A stretch of DNA of 64,000 nucleotides. It comes from CAYSRM01 sp964475205. Lineage in GTDB: Bacteria; Verrucomicrobiota; Kiritimatiellia; UBA8416; CAYSRM01. The notes under the pieces were generated by a model that was given only the letters and a program-made list of their open reading frames with translations, searched no databases and was not told the DNA's origin. Each line of letters opens with the position of its first letter. The stretch's first letter is position 1. Location: assembly GCA_964475205.1 (NCBI GenBank), contig CAYYVQ010000008.1, positions 14,531-78,530 of the forward strand, given 5' to 3'. Shown one piece after another: positions 45,097 to 54,909 of this stretch. The position numbers and the translations under genes were made by a program.

Positions 45097-46338
45097 ATGA
45101 ACATATACCTGGCTATAATAATTGCGGCGATTGCCGGCCGCTACCTGCTTGAAACTTTAGCTGACTTGCTTAACCTGAAGCATCTTAAACCGGATCTTCC
45201 GCGCGAATTCGAAGGATTCTACGACGCCGGAAGTTACAGAAAATCCCAGGATTACCTCCGGGAAAACACAAGATTGGGGCTAATCTCCGATACGTTCAAT
45301 ACGGTGTTGATACTAGTCCTGATTCTCGCCGGAGGCTTTAATTTTATCGACACAGTCGCCCGTTCTTTCGGCTTCCATGCAATAGTCACCGGCCTCATAT
45401 TCGCAGCGATGCTGGGAGTGTTTCTGAAACTTATTAATCTCCCGTTCTCCATTTACGACACCTTTGTAATCGAAGAAAAATACGGTTTCAACAAGACCAC
45501 ACCGAAAATCTTTGTCCTCGATCTGGTCAAAACCATTATTCTCCTTGCAGTCTTCGGCGGATCGGCGTTTGTCATAGTTCTCTGGCTCTTCCAGGAAGTC
45601 GGGGAGTCGGCATGGATTTACTGCTGGATAACGCTCACCATCCTCCAGGTTGCAATCATGTTTGTGGCTCCTTATGTTATTCTGCCTCTTTTCAACAAAT
45701 ACACGCCGCTTGAAGAAGGTGAGCTCAGGAGCAGAATAGAACAATACGCCGAAAGTCAGAACTTCAGGATAAAAGGCGTATACAAGATGGACGGTTCCAA
45801 AAGATCATCCAAAAGCAACGCTTTTTTTACTGGTTTCGGCAGATCAAAGCGAATTGTGCTGTTCGATACTCTTATCGAAAAACACACCGTTGACGAACTT
45901 GTAACAGTGATCGCGCATGAGATGGGACATTATAAAAAGAAACATGTACCCCAGGCGATGGTTCGGTCTATAGTGAAAACAGGCCTTATGTTTTTCCTGC
46001 TTTCCCTTTTTATCGACAATCCAGGCCTTTTCGAAGCATTCGGAATGGAACATATGTCGATATATGCCGGATTCATATTCTTCGGCTTTCTTTTCGCCCC
46101 GGTAAGCATGGCGCTGTCTCTTTTCGAAACCGCCCTTTCACGAAAGCATGAATATGAATCGGACAATTACGCAGTGAAAACAACCGGCCAGCCGGAAGTC
46201 TTAATTAATGCCCTCAAAAAACTCAGCGTCGACAACCTTGGCAACCTCACGCCCCACCCTCTCAAGGTAATTGTCGGCTACAGCCATCCCCCAGTACTCG
46301 ACCGAATACAAGCCATAAGAAACTCCAAGTCTCCATAG
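45097..46338 (+). CDS. M48-family membrane metalloprotease (STE24/CAAX-protease-1 type)
   Basis: The 413-residue integral membrane protease has an HEMGH zinc motif (residues 274-278), a downstream Glu in RKHEYESDNYA, and about seven hydrophobic spans. It has the N-terminal STE24-like region (KPDLPREFEGFYD, RLGLISDTFN). It is a full-length STE24-like form, larger than HtpX. The start ATG at 45097 is chosen because upstream codons overlap the response regulator. It lies in the same direction as the two-component system and could be a stress-response target. Confidence 0.9.
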   Translation: MNIYLAIIIAAIAGRYLLETLADLLNLKHLKPDLPREFEGFYDAGSYRKSQDYLRENTRLGLISDTFNTVLILVLILAGGFNFIDTVARSFGFHAIVTGLIFAAMLGVFLKLINLPFSIYDTFVIEEKYGFNKTTPKIFVLDLVKTIILLAVFGGSAFVIVLWLFQEVGESAWIYCWITLTILQVAIMFVAPYVILPLFNKYTPLEEGELRSRIEQYAESQNFRIKGVYKMDGSKRSSKSNAFFTGFGRSKRIVLFDTLIEKHTVDELVTVIAHEMGHYKKKHVPQAMVRSIVKTGLMFFLLSLFIDNPGLFEAFGMEHMSIYAGFIFFGFLFAPVSMALSLFETALSRKHEYESDNYAVKTTGQPEVLINALKKLSVDNLGNLTPHPLKVIVGYSHPPVLDRIQAIRNSKSP

Positions 46339-46367
46339 TGGCGGGAGCATCCTGCCCCAGCATCTTT

Positions 46368-46390
46368 AACCTAAATTCGGCAGTTGCCGG
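46368..46390. repeat. Repeat terminus AACCTAAATTCGGCAGTTG
   Basis: It resembles the family A termini at 9242, 20941, 41183 and 41398 (consensus AACCTAnAnnCGGCAnTTG). It lies between the convergent M48 and PcRGLX genes. No partner end was found. Confidence 0.5.
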
Positions 46391-46414
46391 ACATCGGTTA
46401 AAGCTTGCGCTGTT

Positions 46415-48715
46415 CTATTTTTCAGGAGAAAGCGGTTTGCGAGAGGCGTCCTTTCGCACAATGGCGGGAACATATAGCTTGCTCCGTCCATGGTTGCCGA
46501 AACGCTGCATCCACTTGCTGGGTTTTCCGCCCAGGTGCTTTACAGCCTTGTAGAAATATTTTTCTTCGCCCGTGCGTTTCCACATAAAAACACGTCCATA
46601 GGCCAGCTCGCTGTCTCCGTGATCTTTGTCCCGGTCCAGCGCTTTCACAATAGCGGGAACAACGCTCTCGTCGCCTGTTCTTTCAACATACATGCACAGC
46701 CCCTGTATAGCCATGCCCCGCTGCCATGCCCCGCTGCGCATCTTTTTTCCTTCTACAATCTTCCTGGCTGTTGTTCTGGCGTAATCTGCAAGAGCATCCT
46801 TATATTTCTTCTCTCCGGTAGCTTCGTATACGGCCCACAAACCAAGGATTCCATGGCAGATCGAACGCGGTTGTCCAAAACTGATCCCGTTATTGCCCAA
46901 CCTTATGGCGTGTTGGCTGATCTCCAGAGCCGCTTCCAGGGAACGATGATCGCCCAGCAGATACCAACGCTCAAACGCGCTCAGATTCTTCCAGTGATTA
47001 AAGGTAGGGGAAACGTTCGGCGGCCGCGACGGCCGATCGGCCCGGATATGTTCCAGGCTTGGACAGTAACGACTGTTGCCCGTGAATCTGTCGTGATGGC
47101 AGTGATGCACATCGGCATTGTGGCTGATCATCCGGTTGGCAGTCCATAAGTAAAACGTGTCGCCTGTGCGCGCAAAGTTGAGAAGGATACTGTGCATATA
47201 ATCGTAATAACCGCCCTCCCAGTGCACATGTTCAGGCACATCGCCTTTGTGATCAAACCATTCCACACCATCGCCCCAGCTTAACAGTCCGAAGCTGTCC
47301 ACTTTGTCGTAGCGTTTAGTGCGCCATCTTTCTAAAGGTTTCTTTACCGAACCGCGCGCATAAGAGTTCAGAGCTTCGACCCGTTCTCGCCAGCGGGGAT
47401 CATACACGTCCGGATCCGCTTCGCTCAGATCTCCAAAAACTCCGGTCCCCTGACAATACCATGCGGGCTCGCACCGGGCAAAAAGCGGCTCGCGCATTGA
47501 TGCGAGCGCTTTTAACGGATCTGACCGGGTCCCATCGTGGAAATGGAAAAACAGCTCGTGTGTGCGGGCTATACCGGCAAAAATCTCAGCGCATCCATTC
47601 TCATCGACCAACGTGGTGTCGCCCTTGTGGAGAACACGGTCGGTCCATAGCCCGATATCAAGCCTGCCGGACGGATCGACCTTCAAATACTTTGACCACA
47701 GCTGCCAGAAATCCTTGACCCCAACAGTCACTCCGCCCGCGGAACCCGACACGTCAATTGTTCCAAGCCATGTCGGCTCTTCCTTATGCGGATCTCCGGC
47801 AACCTCTTTTCCCAGGTTATTAAATTCATAACGATGGGTTTCAAGAACCTCTACACCAGGCCCGGTTTTCTGATCTGCTTCGACATATTTCTGATCCAGG
47901 CCGAATCGACAACGCGCCTTTTTCCCCACGATAACAGGGATACCCACACGCCAGTCGGAAACGCGGACCAGGTCGTCCACCTTGCCTTTGCGGTTTTCCA
48001 CAGTATACACAACACGCACCAGGGGGCTGCCCGCGTAAGCGTAGAAACGGCACTTGTAATCCATGGCATAACCCGATCCATCAGCGGCGGTATTGCGGCC
48101 CTTGACCAGGAGCACGGTTTTCATCGGACCTTGTTGCTCGACTGTGATCTCCGTATCAGAACACGATTGGGGAGAAAACTCGCCTTCCGGAGTCCGGACA
48201 ACTATACTGCCCTTGCCTGGCGCAATAAGTTGAGTATCGCCCAGCCAGACTCCATCAAATCCGTTAAACCCCCTGGCCTTGACATGAAACCTGATCGCCC
48301 CGGTGTCCACCTCGTAACCTTTGTCAGTTTTGGACACCTTGACTGCTTCAGATGGGGCAACAGGTTTTGCGGTTTTTCCAGCGTTATCCTTCAAAAAATA
48401 GTGGCGCTTCTCATTAGCCGACAGGCTGGTTTGAAAATCGACATGCACCCATTTGACAGAATGATCTTCCCACCACCTTGTGGCAACACCGAACTGCGCC
48501 GGCACAGGCTTGCCCTCGTCGTCAAAGAGAACCAGTTTATCAATGTCGGCGACCGCTCCCTTTGGAAGCGGTATACCGCTGGTTACAGGTTCGTTTTCAC
48601 GGGCAACACCAAGGCGCTCCTCGACGGTGAGTTTGACTTCGATGGCTGAACTGTTCGACAACGGGATTGCCATTATCAGAATTACAATAAATCCACCAGC
48701 AATGTGTCTTAACAT
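46415..48715 (-). CDS. Secreted PcRGLX/YetA-like (PL26-like) protein, PcRGLX-3
   Basis: The 766-residue protein has a signal peptide (GGFIVILIMAIPLSNSSA). Residues 25-110 carry the RIFT-barrel-like N-terminal domain: 'TSGIPLPKGAVADIDKLVLF' and 'WWEDHSVKWVHVDFQT'. A central beta-rich part and a C-terminal alpha/alpha barrel with many Trp/His residues follow (GLLSWGDGVEWFDHK, 'DVHHCHHDRFTGNSRYC'). AAGGAGG precedes ATG. It is the third gene of a minus-strand set beginning at 54052, 155 bp after PcRGLX-2. No FN3 domain is present, unlike PcRGLX-1. A rhamnogalacturonan-type substrate is a family-based inference. Confidence 0.75.
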   Translation of the reverse strand: MLRHIAGGFIVILIMAIPLSNSSAIEVKLTVEERLGVARENEPVTSGIPLPKGAVADIDKLVLFDDEGKPVPAQFGVATRWWEDHSVKWVHVDFQTSLSANEKRHYFLKDNAGKTAKPVAPSEAVKVSKTDKGYEVDTGAIRFHVKARGFNGFDGVWLGDTQLIAPGKGSIVVRTPEGEFSPQSCSDTEITVEQQGPMKTVLLVKGRNTAADGSGYAMDYKCRFYAYAGSPLVRVVYTVENRKGKVDDLVRVSDWRVGIPVIVGKKARCRFGLDQKYVEADQKTGPGVEVLETHRYEFNNLGKEVAGDPHKEEPTWLGTIDVSGSAGGVTVGVKDFWQLWSKYLKVDPSGRLDIGLWTDRVLHKGDTTLVDENGCAEIFAGIARTHELFFHFHDGTRSDPLKALASMREPLFARCEPAWYCQGTGVFGDLSEADPDVYDPRWRERVEALNSYARGSVKKPLERWRTKRYDKVDSFGLLSWGDGVEWFDHKGDVPEHVHWEGGYYDYMHSILLNFARTGDTFYLWTANRMISHNADVHHCHHDRFTGNSRYCPSLEHIRADRPSRPPNVSPTFNHWKNLSAFERWYLLGDHRSLEAALEISQHAIRLGNNGISFGQPRSICHGILGLWAVYEATGEKKYKDALADYARTTARKIVEGKKMRSGAWQRGMAIQGLCMYVERTGDESVVPAIVKALDRDKDHGDSELAYGRVFMWKRTGEEKYFYKAVKHLGGKPSKWMQRFGNHGRSKLYVPAIVRKDASRKPLSPEK

Positions 48716-48869
48716 GGTTGTCTTCCTCCTTCATCTGGAGCGAGCCATGCGTATAAATGTCTTCGCTGCCACCATATCATTGCATAACCAGCCCCGAAAT
48801 AAGCAAGTCTTCCTGCTGCGAGCGCCCCATGGCCCACGCCTGCGCGACTTCCGTCACGCCGCTCGCCTC

Positions 48870-51287
48870 TCAATCCTTCTGTGCGGCTTTCAAAAACCCG
48901 TATTCCATAATCGCGCCCGCCCGCATCATCATTGCAGCGCGCCCCGCCCAGGTCTTGTTCTCGGGCATGAATATAGGCGGATTTTTTGATTCAGGAAAAC
49001 CCAGCGCAAATTTCTTCACAGCGGTTTTCATGAACTCAGCATTATCGGCAACTGCGCCGACATAGGAATAGAGCCCTGCCAGAAAAACCGGCGCATCGTA
49101 AAAAGAAGACGATGACAACGGTTTTTCGCATCCGGCTTTCAACAGTTCAAACACCTTCTCGTTGCCGGTTAATTTATGAAGATTGCACAGGGGACCGATA
49201 ACATGACAATAGTCCTTGTCTTCACCGATATAGCCCTGTCCGAAAATCTGGCCCTTGCCGGGTGAATGCAGATGCGGCCCCTGCTTCTTCCACTTGGGCA
49301 CAACATTTCCATTGAAAAGTTTCATTGCCTCGTCCAGCCATCTCTTATCGGCAGTCAGCTCGTAGGCCGCGCAGAAACTGTTTATTGTCCACCCGTTCTT
49401 GGCCATGTCAGTTTTTCTGCCGCCACCGTAGACCTTCCGTTTATTAATCACCTCCCAGGCCCGGACAAGCCCTTCGGCGCTGCGCAGGCAGGCTTCCCTG
49501 GCTTTAGGCTCTCCGGTCAACATGTGCCATAGCGCGGAACCGGCAATAAACGTGCCGCCGGGCGCGTATCCGCCCCCTCTCCCATTGGCATGATACGAAG
49601 GCCATACGGAACCGCTCTGAACTCCGTTCATACTGGGCGAGTCGCGATCAGACCAGTACTGGTCAATATCAATCCGGTGCTGCGCCATCTGGCGCGCCAT
49701 TCGCCATGCAGAAGGGTCGCCGTTTCTGAGATACTCAAACATTGCAAGCAGAGGCCAGTCAGGTTGAAGCGATATCTGACCTGAGCCATAAAGGGAGATG
49801 TCCCCGAAATCCATCCAACCATACCAGTAGTTCTGATTGACGTGATATGAACCTATATGAAAAGTTTTGGTTTCTTTCCGTGCTTGATATAAGCTGTCCG
49901 GCGCTTCCGGATTAAAAGCCCTGCTGCTCATGTTCAGACAATTCCGCAATTTGAAATCGCAGACCTTGTTGCCGGTTGTAACCCTGTCGGCTACAAAAAA
50001 CTCGGGAACAGCGCCGGTCTCAACATAATAACTGCCTTCAGCTCTCGGGAATAAAGGACCGTTAAGATCTGCTGCTGTCTTTTCAACCGACCCGCCGGAG
50101 AAATCAAGAATGAACTCGTGTCCCTTATGGGCTGAACCTGGCAGAAGATATTTGCCTTCCTTAATTATGCCTTTCAGCCGCCTGACCCGATATGTGTAGG
50201 CGTCGGTCCGGGGCCATTGCCCGCCTTCAGGCCAAAGCCATACCATGAGATGTTTGCCGTCTTTTTCTATGGCTTTCTGATAATTCTGCCAGAAATTCCG
50301 AATCCCGACGTTCAAACTTCCATTGTCCCCCGTAAGGCTAACAAGCCCGTCGGTCTGCTTTCCTGTTTTCACAGCCTCGCCGTTATGGGTGATCCGGTAA
50401 GTGAAATTATCATAGGTGAAATAAGGTTTCTTATCCCCCCGTTCGCAAGTCTGAAAGACCTTGAACGCTCCAGCGCCTTTCGCGCCTTCGCATTCGGCGG
50501 TTATCGAATCACCCAGACCCAGGCCGAAATCAAGACCCATTGCTTCAAATGCAAACCATTCAGGTTTAACGTCCTTGCCGTGTCCGTCGGCGCCATAGTT
50601 CTCCAGCCAGAAATGGGTTTTTACAATCCTGCGTCCGGCATACAAATACAGGCGGGCGGTATACTTGAGAAGATCCTTGTGAACACCGGGAAACCCGCCT
50701 TTAAGACAGATCACTGCGCGCATGGGACCCGATTCCTCGATAATCACTTCGCTGGGAGCCGAACCTTGAACTGTCTTGCCGTCCTCTGTCACAAGAACCA
50801 CTCCCTTGCCCGCGCCTGTCATAAGCTCCTTGCCGTCAACCCGCAAAGAATGCACAAAGCCAGGCTTATTCTTGTTCAGAAGCAAGGCAAGCGGACCCGT
50901 GGAAACAGCAACGGCATCATCATTGTTCTTTATTTCCACGGGCGAAGAAGGCGCCGGATTGCTTCGGGTCGACAAAGAAAGCTCAACGCTTCCCTTCGGT
51001 CCAACCGGAACCTGGGTGTGAACCAGAACCCAGCGCACCGACCCGTCATCCCAGGGAGCGGTTGTTCTGAACTGTGCCGGAACAGCTTTGCCTTTGAACT
51101 GGACGCCCAGGCCCGAAATATCCTTGAGCTCTCCTTTTTTAAACGGAACCCCCCCTGTAACCAGGGCGTTTTTCAATTCCGTGTCGTGACTGTTGTCAAC
51201 CGTCAATCCAACTTGCCCGAGTGCCGGGCGCAAACAAAACAAGCCCAGCAAAAGGCTTATACCGATTCTCGTTCCAGTCTTTCTCAT
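48870..51287 (-). CDS. Secreted PcRGLX/YetA-like (PL26-like) protein, PcRGLX-2
   Basis: The 805-residue protein has a signal peptide (GISLLLGLFCLRPALG) and the same N-terminal plan as its paralogues ('TGGVPFKKGELKDISGLGVQ', 'WDDGSVRWVLVHTQVP'). It has a beta-sandwich middle part and a C-terminal helical barrel with 'ALWHMLTGEPKAREACLRSAEGL' and 'GWTINSFCAAYELTADKRWLDEAM'. Its ATG overlaps the stop of the GH123-like gene (TAATG), so the two are translationally coupled. No calcium or catalytic residues can be assigned by eye. Confidence 0.75.
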   Translation of the reverse strand: MRKTGTRIGISLLLGLFCLRPALGQVGLTVDNSHDTELKNALVTGGVPFKKGELKDISGLGVQFKGKAVPAQFRTTAPWDDGSVRWVLVHTQVPVGPKGSVELSLSTRSNPAPSSPVEIKNNDDAVAVSTGPLALLLNKNKPGFVHSLRVDGKELMTGAGKGVVLVTEDGKTVQGSAPSEVIIEESGPMRAVICLKGGFPGVHKDLLKYTARLYLYAGRRIVKTHFWLENYGADGHGKDVKPEWFAFEAMGLDFGLGLGDSITAECEGAKGAGAFKVFQTCERGDKKPYFTYDNFTYRITHNGEAVKTGKQTDGLVSLTGDNGSLNVGIRNFWQNYQKAIEKDGKHLMVWLWPEGGQWPRTDAYTYRVRRLKGIIKEGKYLLPGSAHKGHEFILDFSGGSVEKTAADLNGPLFPRAEGSYYVETGAVPEFFVADRVTTGNKVCDFKLRNCLNMSSRAFNPEAPDSLYQARKETKTFHIGSYHVNQNYWYGWMDFGDISLYGSGQISLQPDWPLLAMFEYLRNGDPSAWRMARQMAQHRIDIDQYWSDRDSPSMNGVQSGSVWPSYHANGRGGGYAPGGTFIAGSALWHMLTGEPKAREACLRSAEGLVRAWEVINKRKVYGGGRKTDMAKNGWTINSFCAAYELTADKRWLDEAMKLFNGNVVPKWKKQGPHLHSPGKGQIFGQGYIGEDKDYCHVIGPLCNLHKLTGNEKVFELLKAGCEKPLSSSSFYDAPVFLAGLYSYVGAVADNAEFMKTAVKKFALGFPESKNPPIFMPENKTWAGRAAMMMRAGAIMEYGFLKAAQKD

Positions 51288-54052
51288 TATTCAGCTTCCT
51301 CCTCCTTATTTTTCCGTTCCAAAGCAGGATCAGGCTCCTTGTTTCCATACTTTTTCTGTACCCTGTCGGCAAGATCAAAAAGGCTCTGATTTCGCTCTTT
51401 CCACCCTGAACTGATGAACCATGCTGCCGCAGCGTCGCCCTGACTGGCTGTTATATTAAGAATACGAATGCGTGTATCCAGCAGTCTGCGAATGTCGCTG
51501 ACAAGCTCTTCGCCAATAATCTGCGGCGCCCGCGGATCCAGCCAGGCTTTCTCAAGATAGATCCGCGCTTCAATTTCCTGTGCCGACTCGCGGAAAGCTT
51601 CCGAACGCACTGTAGCCACCGGACCGTTTTTACCTGCACCCAGGATGCGGGGCACCCCGAAATTCAGACTCAACTGCCCCCATGCCGATTCAGGGTAGCG
51701 GCCGGCCAGAGTATCGGAGCGTCTACGCCCAAGAACTTTCCAGAAATCAGCGCCGATACGGCCAAGCCCCCTTATGCCTTCACCCGTGGCAACAGCAGGC
51801 CACTTAGAGCTATACGCGCCAATCCAGGCTTCAATCATGCAGCGATATTTTGTGATAGTGCTTCTAACCTTCAGATTATTGCGGGGGTAGTAGGACATCC
51901 ATCTGGGATTGGTCCAGCCCAATCCATAGCCACGATCCGGATCAGTGGGATCGCAACCAACCCCCCAGAGAGCATTGAACAACCCCATCGGATAGCCTTG
52001 CCAGGATTCGCACCTGTAGTGTGAATGAATAGCCCACCTGGCGTCCTTTACGCCATGGGAAATATCATCCATTGCCTGCTTGGTCGGTCGATGATCTCCT
52101 GCCAGTCCAAACATCATCGAATCCCTGAGTCCGCGCTTTTCAAGGATTGCCTGCATGCCGTCGCTTACCTTTTTCCAGAATACCCTGGCTTCAGCCGTGC
52201 CCCATGCCGGTCCGCGCGCGCTTGCATATTCTCCGGTCTCCGGATCGTAAAGACTATACAGTATTGGTTTATCATGAATCTTGCCTGCCTGCCCTGAGCC
52301 GCCTGCATGACCCTGGCTGTATGGCGGCTCCCAGCAATACAGAATAATGCCGGGAATCCGGCCCATGTGCTTGATTGCCGTATCCAGGTATCTTTCCACT
52401 ATTGTAAAATCAGGTTTCAGCTCAAAATTTTCATCACGAACCCACCGCAACATAGCATGCTCGTTTCCGAAATGAGTGCGCCGGATACAAGTAATGTAGA
52501 TCGTGTCGCTTCCCAGATCACCCAGCAGCGAGAAAGATTTATCCAACAGGGCAAAGTGTTCGTCCGACCATAAGGGCACGTCATAGGCCATCGCCACGCT
52601 TTCGGGCGACTGGATTATATCCAGTCGGGAGGTAAAGGTCTTCGCCTGGGGCATGTTCCATCCGCTTACTCTAATCTGCAGTTTCGCCTTGCGCGGCTCA
52701 ATGCCTTCGGCTCGTATCGTAACTTCCCCGTTATACAGACCCGAAGGAATGTCCGAAGGCGTGCGCACGGTAACCCATACGGGTTGCACAGAACGATTGT
52801 ATTTGCCGCTGACGGGAACTTCAGAAGGCGCATCTTCTTCAAGCGAATCAAAAGAGCCGTTGTGACCATCGGGACGGCCGTAGCGGACCTGGATGGCTTC
52901 CTCAGGGATAGAGCCGCCGGGGCCGCTAAGATCGGAAACATCAACCTGCAAACTTTTAATCGGCTTGTCATCGCCAACAACAATCTGCCCGGAGAAGGCG
53001 CCATTGCGTGTGGCTGCAATTTGAATCGGATTGGGAGAATCAAACGGATCGGGATAATCAGAGACCTTGACGTCCTGGACAATGCTCTGGTTCCAGTGCT
53101 TGAAGCCCAGGCCGGGTTTAGGGTCAATATTTGGAACAACGGCCGAATCGTGTGAACTCTTAAGCGCAATTGACTTCAATCCCAGCCGCTGCCACCAGAG
53201 AGATTTGTGAATCGATGTTTTTCCTTTCTTTACCGTCATGTAGCGTTTGGCCGGCGTCGGCGCCCGGTGCAGACTCACGGCCAGTACGTTGACGCCTTTG
53301 CGCAATTCTGATGCGGGAATAGGCGCCTCGGAAATCTCTCTGGCGCGAAGGGCTATACGGTCGCGCACATCCTTCGGCAAGTTAGCCCTTGCCCGTTTGC
53401 TCGAATCATACGTGGAAAAAGGCACAAGGAACCCGTCATCCATAAAATCGGCTTCCTCGGGATAGGGATTTGCCGGTGTCGAAATGGTTACCGGCCCTTC
53501 CGGCATATGCTTGCGCATAATTTCTTTGCCGTTCAGATAAACCACCGCGCCTCCTCGAAACTTCAGGGAGAGTTTCAAATCCTTTGCCCTGGCCGGGTCT
53601 TCGACCTTGAAGGTTCCTCGCATCTGGATCAGCTTCCAGCCCTGGTCAGTAGAAAAGTGATGGCCAAGCATGGGGCCTCTCGACCTCAGCCAGTCGCTGT
53701 CGTTAAATTCGGCATGCATCCAGTCCGATGGTATGCCTGAAGGCAATCTTATGACTTCATCCTCGGGGATCTTTCGAATCTTCCAGCGATCTCGAGTCAG
53801 GGTCGGTTGATCCGGATGATCCCCAAACCAGGCGGGAAAATCCGTCCAACTGTCAAAATCGTGCCCAACAGACCCGTGAACAATGTTCCCCGATTCATCT
53901 ACAACTTCGCCGGTCTCGCGCATGGTACAGAACCGCCAGAAAGTTTTGTTGCTGAGGATAACCTTCCTGCCCTCCTTCTCTTCGGCAAGGCAGAAGAACG
54001 TTGAAAGAAAAAGACAGGTCAGTGTTAAAAAAGTTATTTTCCTATTAATCAT
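51287..54052 (-). CDS. Secreted GH123/DUF4091-like multidomain glycoside-hydrolase-like protein
   Basis: The 921-residue protein has a signal peptide (ITFLTLTCLFLSTFFCLA). Residues 100-240 look like a GH2-type galactose-binding/jelly-roll domain (LKLSLKFRGGAVVYLNGKEIMR). A beta-sandwich 'SGLYNGEVTIRAEGIEP' (about 430-480) is typical of the N-domain before DUF4091, followed by a TIM-barrel-like region (LDKSFSLLGDLGSDTIYIT, IILYCWEPPYS). The C-terminus is Glu/Lys-rich. GH123 enzymes are beta-N-acetylgalactosaminidases; here the catalytic Asp-Glu pair is not evident, so the substrate is open. GGAGGT precedes ATG. It is the first gene of a three-gene operon with two PcRGLX-like genes. Confidence 0.75.
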   Translation of the reverse strand: MINRKITFLTLTCLFLSTFFCLAEEKEGRKVILSNKTFWRFCTMRETGEVVDESGNIVHGSVGHDFDSWTDFPAWFGDHPDQPTLTRDRWKIRKIPEDEVIRLPSGIPSDWMHAEFNDSDWLRSRGPMLGHHFSTDQGWKLIQMRGTFKVEDPARAKDLKLSLKFRGGAVVYLNGKEIMRKHMPEGPVTISTPANPYPEEADFMDDGFLVPFSTYDSSKRARANLPKDVRDRIALRAREISEAPIPASELRKGVNVLAVSLHRAPTPAKRYMTVKKGKTSIHKSLWWQRLGLKSIALKSSHDSAVVPNIDPKPGLGFKHWNQSIVQDVKVSDYPDPFDSPNPIQIAATRNGAFSGQIVVGDDKPIKSLQVDVSDLSGPGGSIPEEAIQVRYGRPDGHNGSFDSLEEDAPSEVPVSGKYNRSVQPVWVTVRTPSDIPSGLYNGEVTIRAEGIEPRKAKLQIRVSGWNMPQAKTFTSRLDIIQSPESVAMAYDVPLWSDEHFALLDKSFSLLGDLGSDTIYITCIRRTHFGNEHAMLRWVRDENFELKPDFTIVERYLDTAIKHMGRIPGIILYCWEPPYSQGHAGGSGQAGKIHDKPILYSLYDPETGEYASARGPAWGTAEARVFWKKVSDGMQAILEKRGLRDSMMFGLAGDHRPTKQAMDDISHGVKDARWAIHSHYRCESWQGYPMGLFNALWGVGCDPTDPDRGYGLGWTNPRWMSYYPRNNLKVRSTITKYRCMIEAWIGAYSSKWPAVATGEGIRGLGRIGADFWKVLGRRRSDTLAGRYPESAWGQLSLNFGVPRILGAGKNGPVATVRSEAFRESAQEIEARIYLEKAWLDPRAPQIIGEELVSDIRRLLDTRIRILNITASQGDAAAAWFISSGWKERNQSLFDLADRVQKKYGNKEPDPALERKNKEEEAE

Positions 54053-54449
54053 GTTTACCTCCGTTCAGGCATTTTAATTGCGGCCTTCCATGCTGATCTT
54101 CAAACCCGGCTTTACGTACAGAGCACAATCGAGATTTTGTATTCAGGCCCGGAAAAAGCAGGAAGTAAAATCTTTCACGCTTATACAGCGCCGCCGGATA
54201 AAGCTATTTCTCAACTTTTTTATGTTATCCTAACATAAATTATAATAATAGGATGTCTGATAACCAAACGCAACTTTTTTTCGGAGCGAATTGACCAAAA
54301 TCCCGATCACCGGACATGCGGCCCATTTTTACCTGTCGATGCCTGTGATGAATGCGCTGAGGATATAGCGTTGATGGAAGACAAAACTGATGGTTTAATA
54401 GTCCTGAAAAAATAACCGTGTGAACTCTTGATCTGTACGAAAGGCCGGC
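54053..54449. other. Divergent intergenic region
   Basis: There is no gene in these 397 bases. The one clear signal is a perfect 9 bp palindrome with a 3-base loop (TTTATGTTA-TCC-TAACATAAA, 54219-54239) in AT-rich surroundings. The promoters of the minus-strand GH123/PcRGLX operon and of dciA must lie here. Confidence 0.5.
54219..54239. promoter_or_regulatory. Palindrome that could be an operator
   Basis: Perfect 9 bp arms TTTATGTTA/TAACATAAA are separated by TCC. It lies 167 bp upstream of the GH123-like gene and 211 bp upstream of dciA. There is no T-run typical of a strong terminator and no adjacent regulator. It could bind a dimeric regulator of the carbohydrate operon. Confidence 0.35.
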
Positions 54450-54863
54450 ATGACAAGGCGAAAAAGAAATGCAAGCGGCATGCGAAAAGGACGGTGGGCC
54501 GTAGAGCGCGAAAGGTGCAGGATCGCTCGCGATGAAACAGGGCAGCAACCTGAAGCAGTCTATTCCATAGCAAATACAATCAGACACCTTATGGCAGGCC
54601 TGGAACCTCGCTCTGCATCATGGCTTGAAAAACTGCACAGCCAGTGGCCTGCGCTGGTGGGCGAGTCGGTGTCAAAGCACTCCCGTCCGGGAAGAATCGA
54701 CGGGAAACGGCTTGTAATTTTTGTGGACAGTTCTGTTTGGCTCAATGAGTTGTCACGGTATTGGAAAACCACGATTCTGAAGAGCGTGCAGGGTAAATTC
54801 GGGTGTGAGAAAGTTGATGCTGTCAGTTTCAGAATTGACCCGGACCGACCGGACCAGCGATAG
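54450..54863 (+). CDS. dciA: DciA-like (DUF721) protein
   Basis: The 137-residue protein has a basic N-terminus and the DUF721 domain: 'WPALVGESVSKHSRPGRIDGKRLVIFVDSSVWLNEL' with 'VWLNELSRYW' near residue 105. DciA is the ancestral bacterial helicase loader acting on DnaB in species lacking DnaC/DnaI. AAGG precedes ATG. It converges on the Ser/Thr kinase gene. The length suits the short form of the family. Confidence 0.85.
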   Translation: MTRRKRNASGMRKGRWAVERERCRIARDETGQQPEAVYSIANTIRHLMAGLEPRSASWLEKLHSQWPALVGESVSKHSRPGRIDGKRLVIFVDSSVWLNELSRYWKTTILKSVQGKFGCEKVDAVSFRIDPDRPDQR

Positions 54864-54909
54864 TTTCAGATCCTCAATGTTGGGCGCGAACCGATAAAAA
54901 TATTCTGTA

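Noticed and set aside
47786..48649. A 287-codon plus-strand open frame
   Set aside because: Antisense to PcRGLX-3, whose signal peptide, binding site and family similarity are clear.
50217..51389. A 390-codon open frame on the plus strand
   Set aside because: It lies wholly antisense to the well-supported PcRGLX-2 and GH123-like genes, and its translation has no domain-like pattern.
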